From: Paramyrothecium sp. XJ0827
Lineage: Eukaryota > Ascomycota > Sordariomycetes > Hypocreales > Stachybotryaceae
Length of the DNA: 64,000 nucleotides
Assembly: GCA_020881915.1 (NCBI GenBank)
Contig: JAJFPB010000006.1
Span: 2,418,001-2,482,000 of the forward strand
Direction: 5' to 3'
Below are positions 45,315-57,162 of this stretch, one piece after another (position 1 is the stretch's first letter; each line of letters opens with the position of its first letter). The translations under genes were made by a program, and so were the position numbers. Under the pieces are notes generated by a model. It searched no databases, was not told where the DNA came from, and saw only the letters and a program-made list of their open reading frames with translations.

Positions 45315-48300
45315 ATGGCCGGCGATAAGGCCGAGGACGGCGCCGGCCCCAGCGATTGGCATGGCGCCGACCCTCCTTCTCCCACCTCTAGTACCAAATC
45401 CGACCAGGATCTTGACGATGGAAATCCCGACGCGCCTTCGCAACCGATCCAGAAGCGACGACGGGTCACCCGCGCTTGCGATGAGTGTCGCCGCAAAAAA
45501 ATCAAATGCGACGGAAAGCAACCCTGCACACACTGCTCCGTCTACAGTTACGGTGCGTTCGACATGATGCGAAATCCTTGGGCCGGTCCTACCCTTTGGT
45601 CCCCATCTTTTCTCACGACGTAGTCGGAACAACACTGACCTTGTGCTCCGCAGAATGTACATACGATAAACCCTCCAACAGAAGGAGGAATCCGGCACCT
45701 CAATACATCGAAGCCCTTGAGGGTCGCTTACAACGTGCCGAATCGCTTTTGCGAAAGTTCATGCCCGATGTCGATCTGGCAGACCCCAATCTTGATCCAG
45801 CCGTTCAGCAGGAATTCCACAACCGCGAAAAGCAACGCACAGCTCAGAATGGCAAGCAACGGTCGAGTGTCCCATCATCAAGTGCCGGCTCCGACCCGAA
45901 TCCAAACGAGACTCAACTCACATCCATGATCAATTCCATCGGCCAACTGGATATGGACGACAAGGGTGGCTGGGACTTTCACGGTGTCTCATCCGGTGCT
46001 GTATTCCTGCGAAGGATGAAAGAGCATTTTCGTGGTATGCTCGGTCCAGTTTCCAAGGTTCCTTTCCTTCCCCGCGCGGACAGACCAACCGGTTTAACGA
46101 ATCTCGACTCTCCTTCCCCCGCGCCTCACTCGCCATTTTCCGTTGCGCCGAGCGCACTCGAGCTACCGCCCAAAGAGGTGACTCGAAATTTGTGTTATTA
46201 TTCTCTCAGCTGCGCGACTTGCCTCGTCCGCATAGTGCACGCTCCGTCATTCTACGAGAGGCTAGAAAAGCTCTACGAGAAGCCACTTGACAATCTTTCC
46301 AGCGAAGACAATCATTTTCTTGGGCTGGTCTTCTCAATTCTTGCGCTTGGCTGCATGTACAACAGACTTGATGATAATTCGACAGAATCGCCGACATACA
46401 AGACGGCATTAGACGAAGGGTAGGAACTTTGTTTTATGATTTTAACGATCCAGCGGCTAACAGTGATCGCAGTCTCAAATACTACACGACGGCAAGAAAT
46501 CTCATCCAGGACATCACTGAATGCCGTGATTTGACCTCAGTTCAAGCCTTGTTATTTCAAATACTTTTCCTACAGGCCACCTCGAATTTGAGCGGTTGTT
46601 ACGCCTTTGTGGGCATCGCACTTCGCTCAGCTTTACGAATAGGCCTCCATCGCCATCTGGAGCATGACCAGATCGGCGTCGTCGAACATGAGGTGAGGCG
46701 GCGTGTTTTCTGGGTCATTCGCCAGATGGACATTTACACTTCCACACTACTTGGTTTCCCTCTCATGCTCAGCTCCGACGACATTGATCAAATGTACCCA
46801 ACCGAGGTGGACGATGAATATATTACACCTAATGGCATATTACAACCTCCGCCGGGAACACCATCCTTTTTCGAAGCCTTCAACGCGCACACACGACTGA
46901 TGGAAATTCTGTCCAAAATAACCAAGCACGTCTATCCAATGAAGGGACTTGGCCAGTCCGTTGGAAAGGGCGAGAAGGCGACCTCGACCTACCGCATTAG
47001 CTATGCCCGTATTAAAGAGATCGAGGCTGATCTGCAGGACTGGTTTGAGAGACTGCCAGAGACTTGGCGCCCCAGTGCCGAGGGGCCTATAGAAGTTATT
47101 CGGTACGTTTCTTGAGCGCCATTGCGGCAGATTTGAACGTCGAACTAACCTACGATAGGGTCCGGCATCTTTTGCGCTTTGCATATGCTCATGTACAGTT
47201 GGTTCTATACCGACCATTCCTTCATTATGTTTCCCCGCGCCTCAGTCAAGGAAGCAGACTTGACGAGCTATCTTACGCATGCGCTGCAGCAGCCATTAGC
47301 GTATCCCGCAACATTGTGCACATCGGCCTGGAAATTCGCAAGCAGCGCGTACTCAGCGGACCCTACTGGTTCATGCTGTATACCGAATTCTTTGCAGTTC
47401 TGTCCTTGGTCTTCTATGCCACTGAGAACCCAGAAAAACCGGGTTCGTCCGAGGTCCTCGCAGATGCGCGGGCAGGGCGCAAGATGATTGCAGACCTGGC
47501 AGACAAGACTCAATCGGCGGAGAGGGTTACCAGCGCTCTCAAGGTAGTTATCTCTCGGTAAACTTGCCACTACTGGAATGCTAACACCCCTAATAGGTCT
47601 TGTTTGATCAACTGCCCGAAAACCTGGAGACAGGCCAGGTGCGGCCGGCTCCGAGCAAGAAGAGGTCTGCATCGACGGCAAAGCACGGCGCACCACCGAT
47701 CCATCACAGCCCGCTGGGACCCAACAGATCTTCGTCACAGTTATCCGAAGACTTGATGCGAAGCCGTAGCGGCGCTGGACCTTCAACAATGTACGGGAAG
47801 CCCGGCTCCCGCTCTTCAGCCGACAACATGCACTCGACACCCGATGCCATGTTCCAGGACGCGAGTTTCGCAACAAACTTTGATTTTGGAGCCATGGACA
47901 TGTCATCTCGCGCGACTCCGGATTCAACGAGTACGGGCACGAGCTCCCACGCGACCATCTTCCCTGGCCAAGCTCTCAACTCGCACAACCCTGTTCATAA
48001 GCTCGATTCTCTCATGTTCCCTTCAGAGGATCCTTTCGCCTATCCCAACCAGCCAATGATGGAACTTGGCTTCCAGCCTAAGCCCGACGGGACGCCAATC
48101 ACCATGACCGACCAGGGCCCTGATTCCCAGTTCCTCTTCACGGGACAGCTGGACGAGATCGAGAGTCAGTTTTTCGGGCAACCGCCGCCATACATGATGG
48201 GGCAACCGCAGCCGATGCAGCCTTTCATGAACTTCTCGGACAATATGTTCGACTCGAATAGTTTGTTGGGATTCCAAGCGCAGGCGCCCATGGCACCGCA

Positions 48301-48463
48301 GCAGCAGCAACCGCAGGTCGGACCAATAATGCCGCAGCAGCAGCGACGTCACCAGAACCGGCACCAACAGAGACGCATCGAGCAGATCTTTACGGAGCAC
48401 GGGATGCAGCCGGACTGGGGAGGATTCTTCGGCTCCGGCAGGGGCGGATTCCAGGGGATGTAA
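45315..48463 (+). CDS. Zn2Cys6 fungal transcription factor with Fungal_trans middle domain
   Basis: Five exons, 45315..45552, 45654..46419, 46473..47102, 47159..47543 and 47597..48463, give 961 aa; introns are 101, 53, 56 and 53 nt. The zinc cluster (residues ~55-81) has spacing CX2CX6CX5CX2CX6C, starting in TRACDECRRKKIKCDGKQPC. Intron 1 falls just before the sixth Cys. A basic linker and a short coiled dimerisation segment (QYIEALEGRLQRAESLLRKF) follow. The Fungal_trans domain occupies about residues 240-560, including FVGIALRSALRIGLHRHLEH and EVRRRVFWVIRQMDIYTST. The C-terminal third is rich in Ser, Pro, Met and Gln, typical of an activation region. It acts in the nucleus; target genes are unknown, and I cannot assign it to a named regulator. 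Confidence 0.92.
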
Positions 48464-49620
48464 AAGGACAGCTGAACAATATATACCCATTTTTCTTACG
48501 ATACAGGACGGAGGGAAAGCACATTTTGGGGTTCTGGATATCACGGCCGGCGCGAGGACTGGACAGGTAGCGGCGCCTTGGGACGTCACGACAGGGACGA
48601 TTTTGGGGTTATTTCTGATGCTTGGGCGTCGCGTTTATTAGAGCCTTTTAAGCTTTTACTGGGGTTTGCAGTAGACATAAAATGGCTTCTTGGATGGTGG
48701 ATGCATAAGCCGGGTTTGTGGATCTATATGTAGATCTATATGTATATAATACTACAATGAGGATTCTGGTTTCTGGGGGCTCCCAGGAGAATGACACGAA
48801 AGCGTTGCAACTGCTCGGTGCGAAGTGCCAACCAACTGAGGCATGCAAGTGTCCTAATTACGTGGACCCGGCCGACCTCGGCTTGCTCGGGACCGGTGCT
48901 AACGTGGGATGGAGGCGGGTCGGAAAAGCGCGTCACAGACCGCACGGGGCATGTGAGTGCAGGGGCCCAAAGCCAGGCGCCTCGCTGGATCAGCGCTTGT
49001 TGCGCGCCACGACGGCATTTTCTGAAGAAGGAGGGTGGGTCTGTCTGGCTCAGGGAACTTTTGCGGAATTGCCTATCTTTTGTCGCGGCCATCCTGGATC
49101 GTCTCGTTTCTTGAGCCAATTTCCAGAGATAACTCAACTGCCCAGGAACCGCATTACATGGTAGGCAATGAGTGGGAATTGCCCACGAATTGAGGCGCGG
49201 AACAGAGTTTAACGGACCAGACACCAGGCAGAGTAAGCATAAACGGGAAGACGAGGGCGAACCGGCAAGGGTGCAAATCTGGTACTGGTTACGTCAAGAT
49301 CGGAATACGAGAAAAGCTTGTGTATGGTACGCTATCTGCCCGCTAATTGTCGTACATCGGGAACCTTTAACAACCGCTGGAATCGATGGGGTTCATACAA
49401 TAATATATATACAGGATATACGTGATTAAAAAGGCCCTTCTTCTTCCGGCCACATTAATTTTTTGCGGACAATCCCGGATTACCTACGATGATATTGGTG
49501 TTCATCCCAAACCACAACACATCTCAATATGAAAAACAAATGTGGTAAACTGCTTCAGGCATAAATCATAATGTCATTGTGAACATCTCCACCCATCCAG
49601 ACCATTCATGCTTATTCACC
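48464..49620. other. Convergent 3' region
   Basis: About 1.15 kb between the stop codons of the Zn2Cys6 gene and the membrane protein gene. It includes an AGATCTATATGTAGATCTATATGTATATA repeat-like stretch near 48720. Open frames on both strands between 48718 and 49224 overlap and show no family signature. Confidence 0.5.
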
Positions 49621-50737
49621 TTATCGAAGCGATGTAGGTAGTTCGACGGGACCTGTTTGTTTCTGATGAATGTTGCCTGCCAGCTCTTGTAGCTCTATGT
49701 ACGTAGGGTACTGGTCGCTATACTGATTGTGTGGTGGTTGTGGTTTGGCGTTCCATTGCGGAATCGAAGACCCCGGACGTTGATCCTTGTGCGTTCTTCC
49801 CTTTCGAAGCAGGTAGACCACGGCTATGATGGTACCACAGAGAAGTACGAGCCCGCCGATGGCACCTCCGATAATGGCGCCGAGGTTCAGGGAAGACCCT
49901 TTGGCGGATGACTCTGAGTCTGCGAAGCCAGTTTGCCCAGCAGTCCCGCCTGTAGGATCGCCGCTCTGTGCTCTAGTCTCGGTTGTCGTGCTTGACTGGG
50001 AACCGTTGTCTTGCCACAATGTCCCAGTGGTTTCTGGGGGAGAGCTTGTCCGTGGAAGGGGGCTGCTGCTCGTTTCGGTTATGGACTCAGAAGAAGAAGC
50101 ACCTGTCGAAGTTGTCTGTGTTACCTCCGACGATTGCGTTGTGGTGGCAAATGTCGCCCTGGGGGAGACTTCATAATGATCGGTTCTGGCTCTTGCGCCG
50201 CATGCAACGTAGGTGTAGGTTTGGTCGACGCCAAAGGTCAAGAGAGCCGTGGAACAGCGCTCGTCTTCGTTACTGTGGCGACAATTTGTCAGGATTTCCG
50301 TAGAGCAGCTACTCTTGAGCAAGAACCGGCGAGAGATTTGACGGAAACCGTGCATACCATGTAAACGTAGACAGAGATAAGCGATCCGTCTTGCCGCAGC
50401 CTTCTGAGCAATCGTGGTTGTCAACACAGCTCCCCGCTAATCCACAGTCGCTGGCAGAGATGACTGTCGTCGGGCAGAAACCCCAGAGGCCGTTTCTCGC
50501 ATCCACACGACAATTGAATCCTGAGTTTGCAGTTCGTGGCTGTGACGGATTCCCATTCAGGTAGCCGCAAGTTGACAACTCTGATGTAATGGCACGGTCA
50601 TGGAGTCTCGTCTCGTTTCGGTTCGTAGAAAGCATTCCCTCAACCAACGCAGCATGGGATGGATATGAAGCCACAGCAAAGGTCCCTAGTAACTGCAGGA
50701 CAAGCACAGAAAATATAACATTCAGGATGCCCGCCAT
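49621..50737 (-). CDS. Cysteine-rich type I membrane protein, function unknown
   Basis: Two exons, 50737..50358 and 50311..49621, give 356 aa. The 46-nt intron starts GTATGC; using the second of two nearby AGs avoids a stop and yields TFTCSCSTEI. A signal peptide covers residues ~1-23 (MAGILNVIFSVLVLQLLGTF). The ectodomain has about 13 Cys in patterns such as STCGYLNG, NGLWGFCP, DCGLAGSCVDNHDCSEGCGK and CSTALLTFGVDQTYTYVACG. A Ser/Thr/Gly-rich stalk follows, likely O-glycosylated. One transmembrane segment (AIIGGAIGGLVLLCGTIIAV, near residue 275) follows, with a ~60-residue basic/Gln-rich cytoplasmic tail. The layout resembles fungal plasma membrane or wall-sensor proteins. I recognise the ectodomain pattern as recurring in fungi but know no function. 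Confidence 0.8.
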
Positions 50738-51242
50738 GTTGGCTGGGGGATTTGGGATCAAACATGCACAAGACTTGACTTGCAAGAGCCTGCGGGACTG
50801 ATGCTACCCATCGAGGGCGTAACTGAGGCTGTATTGACAGTTATGAAGAGATTTCCACCGCCCCCGGGCTCGCCCGTTGGCTCTACTCTTGAGCCCTTTT
50901 CACCACCAAAATCAGACTTGTTGGTTGTCGTTGATACAACTCTGGATTCGGGGTTGGTCCGCTGCCAGGGGTTGCTGAAGGCGCGTACGCCTGCTCTGAT
51001 TGGATCACAAACGGTGCCCTCATGAACGGTCGAGCAACTAACCGCCAGATTGACTGGCGACTTGGCGCATGGACCCATAAATAACTTATGCAGTTGGTTC
51101 TCGACATGATAAAAGCAGTGTTGGTTCAGCTCCAAACCCCGTGAACGCAATGTTGGGTCAATCGTGAGAGAAATCATTTCATTTCTCTGCATTCTCACCT
51201 TTCAATATGTCGTGAAACTCCCAGCCGTTCGGTCCGAAAGCC
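50738..51242. other. Divergent intergenic region, membrane protein / mannosyltransferase
   Basis: About 500 bp between the starts of two divergent genes, both encoding secretory-pathway proteins. It must hold both promoters. Overlapping open frames on both strands are not supported. Confidence 0.5.
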
Positions 51243-52632
51243 ATGAATCGGAGGTGGCTTCTGCTACTTGTTTCTGTGGCAGGCTTCATTCTAATGGCGA
51301 TTAGCCTGTATCGCGCCAATGATTCTTTTATCCGTTCGTCTATAACGCGACTCTCCCAGGGGGATAATAAGACACCGCCGACAGAGAGCGGGCACTTATC
51401 TTCATCAACAACGCCATCCTTGGTTCCTACCACGACCCCAACGCCGCCGACCATCTCCAACGGTGCGTCGTGCCTGCAATCGACCCTCACATCTAGATTC
51501 ATGCTAAAACCTACACATAGGCAAGGTACTCTCCGCAGAGCGTATTTCCTCGTTTGTCAAGGCCATCTTCAACTCGTCCGAAACAGAACCGCAGCGCTTG
51601 GCATGCCCGGCCTTGAAGGCTAACCGCTATGCTGCGCTGCGACAGTCGCAGAATAACACTTCAATCCCTGATGATCCGAATCGCATTGACTTCTTTTTCG
51701 CAATCGATCTGCGGCAATGCCTCGCTATACTGCCGCGACTACTAGGAAGTATTGCTGAAGTAGTACAGTTTCTTGGACCCCATCGCTGCGTACTATCCAT
51801 CGTCGAAGGCAACTCGCCCGATGGCACCGGTGATGTACTTCGTGCCTTACAACCATATTTCCAAGAAATCGGTTTACGTTACTGGTATAAAGAGTCGGAT
51901 CTGGATCCTGCTGGTGGAGATCGTATCCAGAGGCTGGCTGCACTACGCAATCTTGCCCTGGAGCCTCTTATCCAAAGCAGCAACCAAGCAACCGAGGAGA
52001 CTACGATCCTATTCGTGAACGATGTGGCAGCTTGTGCCGAGGACCTGCTGGAGCTGGCTCTTCAGCGACGTAATCTGTATGCAGACATGACCTGCGCGAT
52101 GGACTGGACGTATGCGGGTCCTGACCCGACGTTTTATGATGTCTGGGTGGCCAGAACGATCCATGGAGATTCGTTCTTTGACATACCCTCCGATGGTAAT
52201 TGGAACTCGGCCTGGAATATCTTCTGGAACGCACAGGATACGCAGTCACGTTACCAAGCCAAGCTACCCTTCCAGGTATTTTCGTGCTGGAATGGTGCTA
52301 CGGCGATTGGTGCTAAACCCATCCTCGAAGGTCTTCGCTTCCGTTCTGCTCATGAGGGCGAATGTTGGCAAGGGGAGCCACAACTGTTCTGCAAGGAGCT
52401 ATGGTTCCGCGGCTATGGCAAGATTGCGGTGGTTCCGTCTATCAACCTGGAGTATTCGAACGAGAGGGGCGCAGCTATTAAGGACTTGAAGGGATACACA
52501 TCGAAATGGACAGAGGATCAGGATGATGAAAGGTATCGCATAGAGTGGATATCTCAACCCCCAGAGAAGGTTAGATGCATGCAGAACTGGGGGAAGCAAT
52601 TTTGGAGCCCGTGGAATGAGACGCTCGTTTAA
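51243..52632 (+). CDS. CMT1/CAP59-type alpha-1,3-mannosyltransferase
   Basis: Exons 51243..51462 and 51521..52632 give 443 aa. The 58-nt intron (GTGCGT, GCTAAAAC branch-like site, CATAG) joins PPTISNG to KVLSAERISSFVKAIFNSS. It is a type II membrane protein with a signal anchor at residues ~5-22 (WLLLLVSVAGFILMAISL), then a Ser/Thr/Pro-rich stem. The luminal domain matches the Cryptococcus mannosyltransferase 1 (CAP59-related) family: NRIDFFFAIDLRQCLAILPR, HRCVLSIVEGNSPDGTGDVL, ILFVNDVAACAEDLLEL and CAMDWTYAGPDPTFYDVWVA, with the C-terminal LEYSNE.G motif. Family members work in the Golgi on mannose-containing glycans. In non-encapsulated ascomycetes the acceptor is not defined. Confidence 0.88.
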
Positions 52633-53450
52633 ACGGCATGTATACTATAAGTCTTTCTACCACATTCAGAGTGTCTTTGCAGCCTTCTACATTGTACCAG
52701 CTAGGTCCGCTCAATCCAGAACCATATTCAATGTCACGCGTGATAAGTAGTACCTTACACAGATAGTCTGCCTCTGTCTGACAATGCAGCTACATGGGCA
52801 AAGCAGTGTATCGAGAAAGCTTGATTTTTCGCATTTGACGCTCCTTATTCACTGCTTCAGCACTGAGCAGAGTGTTCTCGAAAGGCATGTGAGCGAGCGA
52901 GCGAGCGAGTGGGGCGGCTCCACTCCATTGCATTCCAACTTGACAGGCGACGAGCCAGACCAAGTTGGACACGGTCCTTTTGTAGTTCGGTGCCTCCGGA
53001 AGATGTCCTAGCGTCGGGTGAAGAGCGCGTCGTCTCGGCCGAAAGAGGCGGAGGCCAGTTCGGGGTACAGAGGTACTTTGTCTCCAGGATTGAGGAACCA
53101 GCCTGGGCCTTGGGCGGTACTTGCTGGGGGCGGAACCTGTCCTTGGTGAGCTGCGGCACGTTGCTAGGGGCCAACACCGGAGCATGTCGCGAGTGGCTTG
53201 TCGCCTGTGCTGAGGAGGACTACATTCCAAAAGGTGACTTCAATACTCTCTACAGTGAATCACCAACGCTAAAAGCAGCCCATTTAGTGACTCCCTCTTG
53301 AAGTGCGGATCACGTAATAAGGATCATCACCGCTACTGATAGGGAAAACACAAGCCGCAACCAGTTCAGGACCGGAACGTTGTGGGATCTCAACACCACC
53401 TATCGCAACGGCTCTGGAAAGCCTCCACATCTCGCGTGGCGTCTGCAGAC
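52633..53450. other. Intergenic, mannosyltransferase 3' end to aminopeptidase promoter
   Basis: About 820 bp. It includes a GAGC tetranucleotide microsatellite at 52891..52909. Open frames overlap on both strands between 52784 and 53301 and have no supporting features. Confidence 0.5.
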
Positions 53451-55289
53451 ATGGAGCCTACTTTTGAGCTTATCCACGAGGACGAGTTCGATGCCATGTC
53501 AGTACAGCCCGTTGCGGTCCCATGAGATAGCGGTCGGGAGCTAACTGGCAGCGTAGCTTGGTTGAAGCCACGACGGGCGTGGAGAAGGGCATTGCGAGCC
53601 TAAAGGGGAAAAAGTATCCTGGTACGCTTGCTGTGGTCTCGCCTCCAACTTCATAGTCACTTACATTGCTTGCCACGACTCCCGCAGCCCGGCAACATGT
53701 GCGCAACGTCGTCGCCGAGTTGGGCGTCGAGGATGGCCTCATCTTCCTCCCCGGCGAGCCCACGCGGCTGTACGAGGACTCGGACATGGGCCCCGAGTTT
53801 CGCCAGAGAAGATAGTCAGTCATGCGCGCAGAGCCCTCGAGATAACGATGGCCAGACTGATTGACCGCCCTCCAGCTTCTACTACATCACCGGCGCAAAC
53901 TTTGCAGACTGCGCGGCCACATACGAGATCGCCGCCGGCAAGCTGACGCTCTGGATACCGTACGTCGAGCCGCGCCAGGTCCTTTGGTACGGATCCACGC
54001 CGGATGCCGCGCGCGCTCTGCAGCTCTACGATGTTGACGAGGTCCGGTACACCACGCAGCTGCCAAAGTTCCTGCACTCGCACCTCACCAAGCCCTCGTC
54101 GCCCATGCTGTACATCCTCCACCCGGAGCAGGGACCCGGCGTCGTCAATGGCCTGGGCGGACAGGGCTTGACCATGTCGGCTGCGCAGATCGACTTCACC
54201 AGTCTGCAGCCCGCCATGGACCGCGCGCGTGTCGTCAAGTCCGATTATGAGGTCGCCCTCATCCGCCGCGCCAACGCCGTCTCCAGCGCTGCCCACCGCC
54301 GCATCGCCGAGAACCTGCTGTCGCTGAACAACGAGCAGGAGATCGAGGCCTTGTTCCGCGCCGGCTGCACCGCGCGCGGCGCCCACTCCCAGGCCTACGC
54401 CATCATCGCCGGCGCCGGCGTCAACGCGTCCACGCTGCACTACGACGCCAACAACCAGCCGCTGCGTGGCAAGCAGCTCGTCGTCGTCGACGCGGGCTGC
54501 GAGTGGGACTGCTACGCCAGCGACATCACCCGCACGCTGCCCATCTCCGGCGCCTTCACCCCCGAGGCCGCCGCCATCCACGACCTCGTCCAGCGGATGC
54601 AGGACCAGTGCATCGCCGCCATCCGCCCCGGCACGCTCTACTACAAGCTGCACCTGCTCGCGCACGCCGTCGCCCTCGCGGGCCTGCACAAGCTGGGCAT
54701 CCTCCGCGGCGACCCCTCCGACATCGCCGGGGTCGGCACCACGGCCGCCTTCTTCCCGCACGGCCTCGGCCACCACGTCGGCCTGGAGTGCCACGACGTG
54801 GCCGGCTCCGAGCGGCTGCTGCTCATGACGGACAGCTTGAGGGTGGAGGGCGGCAAGAGGGAGACGGTGACGCCCTCGGCGCTGCTGTCGCTCGCCCGCG
54901 AGGCAGCGGCCGAGGAGGCCAGCGGCCGACCGTACAAGGGCCGTCAGCACCTCAAGCCCAACATGGTTGTCACGGTAGAGCCCGGAATGTAAGTCCACCT
55001 TCGTCTCGACACGTCTGACACCGCTAGAACCTTGTCCCCCCCACGCTCCAAGTGATCTAACCAGCACGATAGTTACTTCTGCCGCGAGTATATCGAAGGA
55101 TACTTCCTGAGCGACCCGACGCACGCCAAGTATATTGACAAGGACGTCCTGGAGAAGTACTACAAGGTTGGCGGCGTTCGTATTGAGGACGACATCCTCG
55201 TTACGGAGGACGGGTACGAGAACTTGACTACGGCGCCGAAGGGCAAGGAGCTCCTTGACGTGATAAACGGTGGTTTCGAGCATCTTTAG
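53451..55289 (+). CDS. Xaa-Pro aminopeptidase / prolidase-like metallopeptidase (M24B, PepP type)
   Basis: Five exons, 53451..53497, 53557..53621, 53688..53814, 53876..54988 and 55073..55289, give 522 aa; introns are 59, 66, 61 and 84 nt. The N-terminal domain (residues ~1-200) contains [19 protein letters not shown] sequence ([20 protein letters not shown]). The C-terminal pita-bread domain has all five expected metal ligands: two Asp in [20 protein letters not shown], His in [16 protein letters not shown], Glu in VTVEPGIYF and Glu in [17 protein letters not shown]. The enzyme removes N-terminal residues preceding proline (or cleaves Xaa-Pro dipeptides), using two Mn ions. No signal peptide is seen, so it is probably cytosolic. 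A cluster of ~60 residues near 400 ([15 protein letters not shown]) is longer than in bacterial PepP. Confidence 0.93.
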
Positions 55290-55761
55290 ATGATGTAAAC
55301 GATTATAAGGGGGACGGCGCACGTCGCGCAAATAGGAGATGTTAATATCCAAACATGAGAAACCCAGCAACCCCTATCTTGTTCGTATGTTGATTCGATA
55401 ATTAAAATGGACCACGACGCCCTTAACCTCATGCGGCTGGCTGTCAGACATCACCAAAGGACACTGTCGAATTCACCTGAGCATTTACGAACATTAACTT
55501 CACACGAGCGTAGCTGCTTTAGATCATCTAGTAATTCGCATTCAATAACTGACCCTTCGCTACCCAAAATCAGACACCATCCCATGCGAATTAAGGAATG
55601 AAAAAAAAGGAAATACGTGTAAGCAACATCCGTACAGTAAATACAGGAAGCGCTACCATGCGCGCCATTTCTTTTCTTTTTTTCCCAGAAATGTCTATCG
55701 TCGCGCGTCTCGCCGCTGCCTCATTCCCCGATAACAATTCGGAACCCCTGCTTCCCAATTC
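55290..55761. other. Convergent 3' region of aminopeptidase and lectin genes
   Basis: About 470 bp, AT-richer, between two stop codons. It is expected to hold both 3' UTRs; no gene is seen. Confidence 0.5.
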
Positions 55762-57162
55762 TTACAGATACTTCTTGGGCAGGGATGCCTTGCGGCGCTT
55801 GTACACGACGTAGCCGGCCACGAGGACGGCCTGGAAGCCGATGAAGATGAAGAGCAGCGTGCGGTGGCGGGGCATGCTGTCGATGAGGGTTTGGGACATG
55901 GTGGCGTGGTGGTCGCTCAGGATGCTGTGGACGTTGCGCTCGTTGGCCTGCATCTTCTTGGCGAGGTCGTTGTGCAGGCCGCGGACCTCCTGCTCGAGGG
56001 CCCGGATGCGGCGCTGCAGCTCGTCGACCTGGTCGAGCTTGTTGAGCTGCGCGTTGATGCCGGCCAGGAGCTCCTTGACCTCGTCGCCGCGGCGGCCCGT
56101 GTCGGCGATGAGCTGGCCGACGGTGTGGTACAGCGAGGTGATCTGGTGGTTGGTGGCCTGCATGCGGATGTGCAGGTCCTGGAACTGCGCCTTGCTGGTC
56201 TCGAACTTGTCGGGGTCCTCGTCGGGGATGGTGTCCTTGAACGGGTCGGCGTCGTCGCCGCGCGACTTGATGCGCTCGGAACTCTTCTTGGGAGCCTCCT
56301 CCTGCTTCTTCTGCTGTTCGCCATTGCTATCCTGCTTCTTATTGCTGTTGCCGTTCCAGCTGCCGTGAGCCGTGTCGGACATGACCACGAGCTTGAAGAC
56401 CTCGAACGAGTCGGGGTTGTCCGGGGTGGCGGCGCTGATGCCGAAGTGGTTCCCGGGAGGGATCCTGACCTTGTCGCTCTCGAAGCAGAGGCGGCCGTCC
56501 ACCTCGACCCGGAACGCGGTGTCGCTCTGGCGCAGCTTGATCTGCGAAGGGCGGCCGAGGTTCCTGTAGGCGTACAGGCAGTGGCCGAAGGCGAGCTCGT
56601 CGACGTGGTGGTGCTGGCTGTAGTCCTTGGAGCCGTCGTTGAGGAAGCCGCGCAGCATGCCGCCGGTGCCGCCGTGCTGGTCGACGACGAGAGCCAGGCC
56701 GTCGAACTTGCCGGCGGTGTAGATGCTGCTGGAGCCGACCTCGCTCTGGCCGCCCTTGACGAGCCAGATGTTGAGGTTGCCGCCGCCGCGCTCGGGCCCG
56801 TTGGCGCGGAAGTCAACGTCGGCCACCCACTCGGTGATGGTCAGCGGCTTCTCGGACCATACGGAGCCGCGCTGGTTGCCGGCGTAGACGGGCGTGAGCA
56901 CGATCTTGTTGGAGAGGATCTCGGGCAGCGAGGGCTTGCCGTGGGTGGTGAAGCCGGTGATCTTGTCCGGTGACTCGGGCGGAGCCATCCTGCGGCGAAG
57001 AGGAGTATGTCAGCATGTTGAGCTCCCTTTCTCTCGTGAATGTCTAGCTGCCACAAACCTGCCAGTGTAGCCGAAGCTCAGCTCATTGATCAGGAACTGA
57101 GCTTGTGCCAGGCTCGCGCCGAGCACCACGGCCAAGGAGACGTCAAGGCCGGCGAAGCGCAT
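55762..57162 (-). CDS. L-type lectin ER-Golgi cargo receptor (Emp46/Emp47, ERGIC-53-like)
   Basis: Two exons, 57162..57059 and 56989..55762, give 443 aa. The 69-nt intron (GTTTGT...CCGCAG) splits an Arg codon in NELSFGYTGRMAPPESPD. Residues 1-21 (MRFAGLDVSLAVVLGASLAQ) are a signal peptide. The legume-lectin domain covers ~22-245 with LTITEWVADVDFRANGPERG, LNIWLVKGG and a metal-site-like LALVVDQHGG followed by FLNDGS. A Lys/Glu/Gln-rich linker, coiled coil (~300-400) and one transmembrane helix (residues ~413-431) follow. The tail ends KKYL, a KKXX dilysine signal for COPI retrieval to the ER. Such receptors bind high-mannose glycoproteins and load them into COPII vesicles. It lies beside and divergent to alg8. 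Confidence 0.92.

Noticed and set aside
53820..55370. 516-codon open frame on the minus strand across the aminopeptidase gene
   Set aside because: It is antisense to an intron-containing M24B gene with complete catalytic residues. Its Val/Gly/Ala/Arg-rich composition is the usual reverse-frame shadow of GC-rich coding DNA.
55864..56973. 369-codon plus-strand frame across the lectin gene
   Set aside because: Antisense shadow of a well-supported L-type lectin; very low-complexity Val/Leu/Ala/Asp composition and no domain.
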